Part shown: positions 1-7,292 of the stretch, piece after piece
Layout: each line of letters starts with the position of its first letter
How positions within the stretch are numbered: the first letter of the stretch is position 1
NCBI GenBank assembly: GCA_040381035.1
Contig: JBEIHY010000128.1
Location: 1 to 7,785, forward strand
Direction of reading: 5' to 3'
From: REEB506 sp040381035
GTDB lineage: Bacteria; Pseudomonadota; Alphaproteobacteria; Caulobacterales; Aquidulcibacteraceae
Length of the DNA: 7,785 nt
Translations under genes and position numbers: made by a program
Notes under the pieces: generated by a model
What the model saw: only the letters and a program-made list of their open reading frames with translations
What the model was told of the DNA's origin: nothing
The model's database searches: none

Positions 1-288
1 AAACACCGCCGGCTGAGGCTCGAACGCAATCACCCGTCCGCCCGGCCCCACGGCGCGGGCAAGCGACAATGTGTGCGCGCCGATATTGGCTCCGCCCTCG
101 ACCACCACCGCGCCGGGTTGGACCAGCTGCGCGAGCAGCTTGGCTTCAATGTAATTGTATTCCCCGTAGCGACACACTGCAGCACCGACATACGTGTCGT
201 TCGGGTTGGCCACCAGCCAGCCGCCGCGCCCGGCCACCAGCATCCGGTTGGGGCCCAAAGACTGAACCCGCGGCGTCGTCTCACTCAT
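1..288 (-). CDS. FkbM-family SAM-dependent methyltransferase, N-terminal part (cut by window edge)
   Basis: The minus-strand frame opens at an ATG at 288 and stays open to position 1, giving the first 96 residues; the rest lies outside the window. Residues 62-73 read VVEGGANIGAHT, the glycine-rich SAM-binding motif I of FkbM-type methyltransferases (usually VDVGANIG), and residues 87-92 read IAFEPQ, the acidic motif II that contacts the SAM ribose. The preceding NDTYVGAAVCRYGEYNYIEA resembles the lead-in seen in FkbM proteins of bacterial glycan clusters. Members O-methylate sugars or small metabolites, so a substrate on a surface polysaccharide is an inference from the adjacent glycosyltransferase. 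The start lies 40 bp after the glycosyltransferase stop on the same strand, so co-transcription is likely. No convincing Shine-Dalgarno precedes the ATG, so the start is less sure than the family. Whether the gene is complete cannot be judged. Confidence 0.85.
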   Translation of the reverse strand, partial: MSETTPRVQSLGPNRMLVAGRGGWLVANPNDTYVGAAVCRYGEYNYIEAKLLAQLVQPGAVVVEGGANIGAHTLSLARAVGPGGRVIAFEPQPAVF

Positions 289-328
289 CGGCTTGTCTCG
301 CTTCAGGAGGCGCGTCGGGCCCCGGCTT

Positions 329-1544
329 CTACACGTTCCACCAAAACAACATCCGCGGCAGACACTGGCGCACATCATAATGCGCCACCGCATGCGCGCG
401 CGCGGCGCCGCGCAATCTCGCCACTCTGCCCGGATTCGCCAAAGCCTCAATCACATGGCCGGCCAAACCCGCCGGATCAAAGACATCAAACAAGATCCCG
501 GCTTGCCTGTGGGCGATGGCCTCCCGCACCGGGGCGATGTCAGAGGCGATGATCGCGCAGCCGACGCTCATCGCCTCGATCAGGCTCCAGCTCAGCATGA
601 AAGGATAAGTGAGATAGACATGGGCGGCCGAAATCGCGAGCAAGTCCAGATACCGGGCGCGCTCAATCTTGCCGAGGAAATGCACCCGCGACAGATCGCA
701 TTGGCCCTCAATCTCTTTCAGAAAGTGCGCCTGCCAGGTCGTGCCCTTCGGATGCGCCATGCCATAGGGCGTGCCTTTCTCGTCGCCGACAATAACGATC
801 TGAGCCTTGGGCCGCGCCGCCAGACTCGCAGGCAGCGCGCGCAAGAAAATATGCAGCCCGCGCAGCGGCTCCAGATTGCGATTGAGATGGGTGACAACCT
901 CATCGCCCGCACCTAACACAACGCCATTGGGTAGAGTGAATATGGCGTCCGCGCGCTGGCGGGCGGCCGCGACGTCCACCTCGTCATGGATGACCTCGAT
1001 CTTGGCCTGCAATTCCGCAGGGAAGGTGCTGCGCTGAAAATGCGTCGGCGACCGGCCAGTATCAGCGTTTAACAGCGTCATCGCCAAGGAAGCCGTCTTG
1101 CTGCGCACACGGGCAAATCCAACCGGATCAAGGCTGGGAAATTCCGGGGCAAACCCGACATCCAAACCCGACGGGCGGGTAAAGAATTCCGCATGAACCA
1201 GGCTACGCGCCTGCGGCCAGACCGCATCGAGGATTTGCGTTTCGCCCCAACCAAGATGGCCAAAAATCACATCGGGCGTAAAGCCGCGCTGCGCCAGCGC
1301 CTGGGCCGCCTCCATCGCCGCGACGCCGCGACGCCGCGAATCGCATCGCCTTCAAACCGCGTCGCACAGCCAAAATGCCGGACGTCGAGCCACGCGCGAG
1401 CTTGTACTTGGCAAGGTTGACGCCTTGAATGGCGCGCGCCGTTGGCCCACCGATGGCCCACGCCGTATCGCCGGCTACCGCCATCATTTGCGCCAGATGG
1501 ACAAACCGCGCGGGAAAATTGGTGTGGACGAACAGCACCTTCAT
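329..1544 (-). pseudogene. GT4-type glycosyltransferase (Glyco_trans_4_3 + Glycos_transf_1), disrupted by two frame lesions
   Basis: Three minus-strand frames together make one protein. Translation from ATG 1544 gives MKVLFVHTNFPARFVHLAQM, the N-terminus of the Glyco_trans_4_3 family, and runs in frame to about RGSTSGILAVR. A second frame carries FEGDAIRG near 1340-1355. A third frame starts around 1315 and runs to the TAG at 329-331 with all remaining family landmarks: GWGETQIL, HAEFF, GFAPEFPS, NRNLEPLRGLHIF, ALP, VHFLG, VYLTYPFMLSWSLIEAMS and SDIAPVRE. Restoring one base near 1353-1366 and removing one of three tandem 8-mers at 1316-1339 yields exactly 403 codons (402 aa) with family-typical spacing. 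As written, the product is about 113 residues, of which only the first ~60 are genuine. The loop usually IHDG(I/V)D reads IHDEVD, a possible further defect. The start lies 11 bp after the valS stop with GAGG upstream, so it probably shares the valS transcript. It would transfer a sugar from a nucleotide donor to a surface glycan; the acceptor is unknown. Assembly error or phase variation are alternatives to a dead gene. Confidence 0.85.
1316..1339. repeat. Three perfect tandem copies of octamer CGCCGCGA
   Basis: Plus-strand positions 1316-1323, 1324-1331 and 1332-1339 each read CGCCGCGA with no mismatch. On the coding (minus) strand the unit is TCGCGGCG. The repeat sits inside the glycosyltransferase, between the codons for IRG and AMEAAQ. 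Because 8 is not a multiple of 3, each copy gained or lost changes the frame. With two copies, the segment from RG to GF is 13 residues, as I recall for the family. With the three copies seen, downstream sequence is out of frame. This is typical of replication slippage. Confidence 0.9.
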
Positions 1545-1555
1545 CGCCGCGCGCC

Positions 1556-4240
<2,685 letters not shown>

Positions 4241-4247
4241 GGGTCCG

Positions 4248-4280
4248 AAAACAAAAACACCCGCCGGGTGAGCGGGCGTT
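4248..4280 (-). terminator. Intrinsic terminator downstream of popZ, immediately upstream of valS
   Basis: On the minus strand, ACGCCCGC (4279-4272) pairs with GCGGGTGT (4264-4257), giving an 8-bp stem with one G-U pair and a 7-nt loop. A further A-U pair forms at 4280/4256. The stem is followed by a T-rich run interrupted by one G (4256-4248, TTTTTGTTTT including the stem end). It lies 37 bp after the popZ stop, a classic position for a popZ terminator. The T run ends 7 bp before the valS ATG, which is unusually close. Confidence 0.8.
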
Positions 4281-4282
4281 CT

Positions 4283-4311
4283 GTATAGCAGCATGCCGGG
4301 CGTGATGCGAA
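4283..4311 (-). promoter_or_regulatory. Candidate valS promoter nested between popZ stop and terminator
   Basis: On the minus strand, TTCGCA (4311-4306), 17 nt and CTATAC (4288-4283) resemble the alphaproteobacterial housekeeping pattern CTTGAC-N17-CTATAT. Transcription would begin near 4276, inside the 5' arm of the terminator stem, giving a leader of about 35 nt. The -10 match is good and the -35 is weak. Confidence 0.45.
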
Positions 4312-4316
4312 AGAGT

Positions 4317-4838
4317 TTAGCGCGACATCCGCACGATCCGCTCAACCTCGGCTTCAACCTTGGCTTCCACGATCGCCGGCAAATGCGCCTCCAGCCAATC
4401 TTTCAGCATCGGACGCAGCAATTCGCGCACCACGCCCTCAATGGTCTGGCCAGGGGCCTCCGCAATCCGCAACGAGCCTGACAGACGCGTAAACGCAGAC
4501 GCTGCGGCATTGACCGCTTGCGGTGACACGATTGCCTCGTCGAACGCGCTCTCATCGACAGCCGCGACTGGAGCAGCCGGGACGGCCACGCGCGCCACGG
4601 GCTGGGCTTGGGGTTCCGGCTCTCGCGGCGCGGGTTCTTCGTCAAACACCAGAATATCTTCCTCTGCGGCGGCGGACGGAGCCGGCGCTTGCGCCGGCGT
4701 CGGCGCCGGTTGTTTCAGTTCAAGGACTGGCTCCGGCGGACGGCGCGCCTGATCGTCGTCTTCGGAAATGATTCGCCGAATGGAGGCGAGAATGTCCTCC
4801 ATGGAAGGTTCTGATTGAGTATTCTGCTGCATCGACAT
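4317..4838 (-). CDS. popZ: PopZ polar-organizing protein (DUF2497 family)
   Basis: A 173-residue protein with the three-part PopZ design. The N-terminal helix PSMEDILASIRRIISEDDD (about 11-29) is the client-binding region. Residues ~30-108 form a linker rich in proline, alanine and acidic residues. The C-terminal helices (about 109-171) include VNAAASAFTRLSGSL and GVVRELLRPMLKDWLEAHLP, followed by IVEAKVEAEVERI, the oligomerization module. In Caulobacter, PopZ self-assembles into a polar matrix that anchors the ParB-parS centromere and recruits cell-cycle kinases and regulators; the same role here is inferred from homology. Length is close to the 177 residues I recall for the Caulobacter protein. 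ATG 4838 was chosen, but ATG 4832 (third codon) is a possible alternative; upstream there is only a weak GGA. It is flanked by tolC and valS, an order I associate with Caulobacterales, and is ended by its own terminator. Confidence 0.95.
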   Translation of the reverse strand: MSMQQNTQSEPSMEDILASIRRIISEDDDQARRPPEPVLELKQPAPTPAQAPAPSAAAEEDILVFDEEPAPREPEPQAQPVARVAVPAAPVAAVDESAFDEAIVSPQAVNAAASAFTRLSGSLRIAEAPGQTIEGVVRELLRPMLKDWLEAHLPAIVEAKVEAEVERIVRMSR

Positions 4839-4861
4839 TGATCCGACCCGCTCAGCTCGAG

Positions 4862-4880
4862 GTCGCGCGTCGCGCGCGAC
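4862..4880. promoter_or_regulatory. Perfect inverted repeat in popZ leader, overlapping a GANTC site
   Basis: GTCGCGCG (4862-4869), TCG, CGCGCGAC (4873-4880) form a perfect 8-bp dyad with a 3-nt centre. In the popZ transcript it would be a very stable GC hairpin about 25 nt before the start codon. It has no T run, so it is not a normal terminator. GACTC at 4878-4882 is a GANTC sequence, the target of CcrM methylation in alphaproteobacteria, and overlaps one arm. It could be an operator or a leader structure; function is not shown. Confidence 0.5.
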
Positions 4881-4897
4881 TCACCACCGCTGCTCAA

Positions 4898-4927
4898 TAG
4901 TAGCGGCTTGGCCCCGACGCGGTCCAA
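4898..4927 (-). promoter_or_regulatory. Candidate popZ promoter
   Basis: On the minus strand, TTGGAC (4927-4922), 18 nt and CTACTA (4903-4898) lie in the 105-bp gap between tolC and popZ. The -35 is fair and the -10 is a partial match to CTATAT. The start would fall near 4891, just before the inverted repeat at 4862-4880. Read-through from tolC is also possible, since I see no terminator after tolC. Confidence 0.4.
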
Positions 4928-4943
4928 CAGCTTGTGGCGAAAC

Positions 4944-6329
4944 TTAGTCTGTCTTCACAGGTTTCGTGCTGAGAATCGTCGTCTTGACGCGACCAAGACT
5001 TTTGGCCGGATCATATAACGAGTCCTTAACGCCGACCGATTGCGGCGTCAGCGCGCCGATCGATTGCAGCAGCCGGTGATGCGCCACATAAGCGTCGCGC
5101 TCAGCGCGGGCCACGGTGAGCTGGGCGTCAAATAGCTCTTGCTGGGCGTTGAGCACATCCAAAGTCGTGCGCAAGCCAACTTGCAGTTCCTGCTCCGCGC
5201 CTTCAAGCGCGAGCTTGGCGGCGCGCTCCTGCTCGCGGGTGGCGGTGATCACCTGACGCGATGCGTTCAGGTCGTTCCAGGCCGCCGTGACATTGCTGAC
5301 GACGCCGCGCCGAGCCTCTTCGCTTTGAATACGCGCCCGGGTGAGATTGATCTTGGCCTGGCGCGTGCGCGACCGCGCAAGGCCGCCTTCAAACAGCGGG
5401 ATGGTCAATTGCGCGCTGGCGCTGGTGGAATCACTCTCAAAGCCGCGCCCCGAGGCGTCAATTGAGCGCCCGACCTGGCCCACGATTGACAAATCCGGCT
5501 TCAACGCCGCCGCTTCGATCGCAATCTGGCGGCGCGCCACTTCTTCGGCCTTCATCAGCCTTTGCAGGTCTGGATTGGCGGCGACTGCCGCATCAATAGC
5601 GGCGTCAATAGTTGGCGGAATCTCCGGCGGGGTCGGCGGGGCTTGCAGTCCAGCGGGCGCCATGCCGATGATCCGCGCATATTGCGCGCGCGAGCCTTCC
5701 AAGGCCGCGACGCCCGCGGCCAGATTGGCCTCAGCGCCGGCAAGGCGCGCTTGCGCTTGGGCAACATCGGTGCGGGTGATTTCGCCGACCTTGAACCGGT
5801 CGTTCGCCGCCTGCAGCTGGCGCTGCAACACATCGACATTCGAGCGCCGAATGCGCACCTGCTCTTCATCGCGAATGACGTCGACATAGGCCGCGACCGC
5901 TTGCAAGAGCACCTGCTGTTCGACGGCGCGCAGGCCCTGCTGACTGGAGGCAATGACGGCGTCTGCTTGCTTCAGGCGGGCCCAATTGGCCCCGCCGGCA
6001 TAGATTGATTGCGTCGCGCGAAGGCCATAGGTCTGCGGGTCCAGTTCGGTCGTCGAATTGCGCAGCGGCGAACTGGCTGAAACATTGGTGTTCTCGGTCT
6101 CAACCCGTTGAGTCGATAGCGTGCCGGTCGCGGCAAGTTGCGGAAGGAAGCCAGCCCGGGCCTGGGCGAAATTCTCATCCGTCGCGGCCTGCTGGGCGCG
6201 CGCCGCCGCCAAAGTTGGATTGCCGGCATAGGCCTGGGCGAGCGCCTCGGGCAAGGTCTCGGCCAAAGCCGTCGCCGGTGAAAGAGCCGCTACCGCCGCG
6301 GCCACCCAGAAACGCATGTGTTTCCCCAT
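4944..6329 (-). CDS. tolC: TolC-family outer-membrane export channel
   Basis: A 461-residue outer-membrane efflux protein that forms the trimeric exit duct for type I secretion or RND/ABC efflux. It starts MGKHMRFWVAAAVAALSPAT and continues ALA|ETLPEAL, a signal peptide with likely cleavage after residue 23. Two repeated OEP domains follow, with long alanine/glutamine-rich helices. The first contains NPTLAAARAQQAATDENFAQ, RAGFLPQL, YGLRATQSIY and GEITRTDVAQAQARLAGAEA. The second repeats the pattern with LKPDLSIVGQVG, QLTIPLFEGGL, VGLRTTLDVLNAQQELFDAQ and RDAYVAHHRLLQSIG. The C-terminus has LYDPAKSLGRV, a form seen in alphaproteobacterial TolC/RsaF proteins. ATG 6329 was chosen because it gives an intact signal peptide, follows a GTGAGGG ribosome site by 7 nt and sits below a good promoter; upstream in-frame codons precede that promoter. 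The partner membrane-fusion and inner-membrane components are not in the window, so the exported substrate is unknown. Confidence 0.95.
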   Translation of the reverse strand: MGKHMRFWVAAAVAALSPATALAETLPEALAQAYAGNPTLAAARAQQAATDENFAQARAGFLPQLAATGTLSTQRVETENTNVSASSPLRNSTTELDPQTYGLRATQSIYAGGANWARLKQADAVIASSQQGLRAVEQQVLLQAVAAYVDVIRDEEQVRIRRSNVDVLQRQLQAANDRFKVGEITRTDVAQAQARLAGAEANLAAGVAALEGSRAQYARIIGMAPAGLQAPPTPPEIPPTIDAAIDAAVAANPDLQRLMKAEEVARRQIAIEAAALKPDLSIVGQVGRSIDASGRGFESDSTSASAQLTIPLFEGGLARSRTRQAKINLTRARIQSEEARRGVVSNVTAAWNDLNASRQVITATREQERAAKLALEGAEQELQVGLRTTLDVLNAQQELFDAQLTVARAERDAYVAHHRLLQSIGALTPQSVGVKDSLYDPAKSLGRVKTTILSTKPVKTD

Positions 6330-6336
6330 GACTGAA

Positions 6337-6343
6337 CCCTCAC
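6337..6343 (-). promoter_or_regulatory. Ribosome binding site of tolC
   Basis: Minus-strand GTGAGGG lies 7 nt before ATG 6329. It supports this start over the in-frame ATG at 6356, which overlaps the promoter -10. Confidence 0.65.
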
Positions 6344-6354
6344 CCCAAGCACTC

Positions 6355-6383
6355 ATATAGAACGCCTGAACGGTTAACGCCAA
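6355..6383 (-). promoter_or_regulatory. tolC promoter
   Basis: On the minus strand, TTGGCG (6383-6378), 17 nt and CTATAT (6360-6355) form the best promoter-like sequence in the window. The -10 is identical to the alphaproteobacterial CTATAT consensus. The predicted start is near 6348, giving a leader of about 20 nt that contains the ribosome site. Confidence 0.65.
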
Positions 6384-6459
6384 TTTCACTCCGCACTTCC
6401 TTCCATGCGGCCAAGACCAAACGCCAGCAGCGCGAACCGAACCAGCCCAAGGCAAGCGG

Positions 6460-7113
6460 TTAGAAGGTAAATTCAACCCGCTTGGCCAGCCCCGGCAGGA
6501 CCGGCGGCGCCGCATCGAACACGGCCCGCGAGGCTATGATGCCGCCGGAGCGCGAATAGATGCGGGCTTGGCCAGCCGGGCCATTGCGCTCAATCACGCC
6601 GAGCCGGCCGCCTTCCGCCAACTGATCCAGCCAAGCCGGCGGCACAACTTCAACCGCGCCATTGACCAGGATGACATTATAGGGCGCCGCATCGGGCCAA
6701 CCGGCCAGGGGATCCGACGACCCGAGAACCACCCCGCCCACCTGGGCGCCGTCAAGCGCCGCCCGGGCGAGCTTGCCCAATTCCGCGTCCGGCTCCAGCA
6801 GCAGCACCTGGCAGCCCATCGCGGCAAGGATCGCTGCGCCATAGCCGCTGGCTCCGAACACCTCCAATGCCTTGTCGGACGGCTTGGGGGCCAGGGCCTG
6901 CAGCAATTTGCCCAGATCCCGCGGCCGCAGCATGTAGCGCCCGGGCGCAACCTCCAGTTCGGTCTCAGCATAGGCCAAGGCTTGGCGATTGGCCGGGACA
7001 AACAGCTCCCGTGGCAGCCAACGCAGTGCGTCTTGTAAAGCATGATCGGTCACGTCGCTGGTGCGAATCTGCGCCTCCACCATCCAATGGCGGGCGCGCG
7101 CAAAATCAGTCAT
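6460..7113 (-). CDS. Protein-L-isoaspartate O-methyltransferase-like protein, divergent
   Basis: A 217-residue class I methyltransferase-fold protein of the Pcm family. The N-terminus MTDFARARHWMVEAQIRTSD and LPRELFVPANRQALAY (about 33-48) match alphaproteobacterial proteins annotated as Pcm. VVPPAWLDQLAEGGRLGVIE (156-175) matches the conserved post-motif segment, preceded by YNVILVNGA (145-153). SAM motif I, normally DVGAGTGY, reads EVFGASGY (84-91), losing two glycines. The TISQP-type substrate segment of true Pcm is replaced by GRYMLRPRDLGKL (58-70). These differences make repair of isoaspartyl residues doubtful; a derived methyltransferase or a non-catalytic relative is possible. The start at 7113 is set by a GGAG 6 nt upstream; an in-frame TTG at 7125 is less likely. 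It lies upstream of tolC on the same strand, with no clear terminator between them, although tolC has its own promoter. Confidence 0.85.
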   Translation of the reverse strand: MTDFARARHWMVEAQIRTSDVTDHALQDALRWLPRELFVPANRQALAYAETELEVAPGRYMLRPRDLGKLLQALAPKPSDKALEVFGASGYGAAILAAMGCQVLLLEPDAELGKLARAALDGAQVGGVVLGSSDPLAGWPDAAPYNVILVNGAVEVVPPAWLDQLAEGGRLGVIERNGPAGQARIYSRSGGIIASRAVFDAAPPVLPGLAKRVEFTF

Positions 7114-7119
7114 CGCAAA

Positions 7120-7123
7120 CTCC
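7120..7123 (-). promoter_or_regulatory. Ribosome binding site of the Pcm-like gene
   Basis: Minus-strand GGAG lies 6 nt before ATG 7113, within TTGGAGTTTGCGATG. It decides this start over the TTG at 7125, which overlaps the site itself. Confidence 0.7.
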
Positions 7124-7158
7124 AACGGTCACATCTGTGAGTCGAACCGGTATCCGAC

Positions 7159-7187
7159 ATTGCAGCCCGGCGCGATCGTTGCTAACT
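7159..7187 (+). promoter_or_regulatory. Weak candidate promoter for tRNA-Cys
   Basis: ATTGCA (7159-7164), 17 nt and CTAACT (7182-7187) lie at a suitable distance, placing a start near 7194, about 15 nt before the tRNA. The match to CTTGAC-N17-CTATAT is only partial. No better candidate was seen in the 95-bp gap between the divergent genes. Confidence 0.3.
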
Positions 7188-7208
7188 GACTTTGCGCCGA
7201 TACGGCAA

Positions 7209-7282
7209 GGTCACGTGGCGGAGTGGTCACGCAGCGGACTGCAAATCCGTGTACGCCAGTTCGATTCTGGCCGTGACCTCCA
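7209..7282 (+). tRNA. tRNA-Cys (anticodon GCA)
   Basis: A 74-nt cloverleaf. Acceptor arms GGTCACG (7209-7215) and CGTGACC (7272-7278) pair perfectly. The D stem GCG/CGC encloses GAGTGGTCA. The anticodon loop CTGCAAA carries GCA in the stem GCGGA/TCCGT. The T arm is GCCAG-TTCGATT-CTGGC. Position 73 is T, the cysteine identity base, followed by an encoded CCA (7280-7282). The D loop is slightly shorter than in the alphaproteobacterial form I recall. It is the only plus-strand gene, divergent from the Pcm-like gene. An ISAs1-type element begins 10 bp after the CCA. Confidence 0.96.
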
Positions 7283-7292
7283 GGCCCGCATG

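Noticed and set aside
329..1315. Treating 329-1315 as an intact gene starting at ATG 1315
   Set aside because: The product would lack the N-terminal Rossmann half of the glycosyltransferase, which is clearly present just upstream in other frames. There is no start context at 1315.
1316..1339. CRISPR array
   Set aside because: The units are 8 bp and directly adjacent, with no spacers.
1316..1370. Programmed ribosomal frameshift in the glycosyltransferase
   Set aside because: There is no slippery heptamer with a downstream structure, and two separate shifts would be needed. Duplication of an octamer explains one of them directly.
4241..4357. Longer valS start at 4294 or 4357
   Set aside because: These would translate the terminator and overlap the end of popZ. 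The residues added do not resemble any ValRS N-terminus, whereas the one at 4240 does.
4862..4880. Terminator for tolC
   Set aside because: The hairpin is strong but no T run follows it on the minus strand, and it lies 64 bp beyond the tolC stop, below the candidate popZ promoter.
6370..6385. CtrA binding site (TTAA-N7-TTAA) in the tolC promoter
   Set aside because: Only one half-site (GTTAAC, 6373-6378) is present. The second half does not match at the required spacing.
6384..6459. Terminator between the Pcm-like gene and tolC
   Set aside because: The only dyad seen is a 5-bp stem with no T run, too weak to call.
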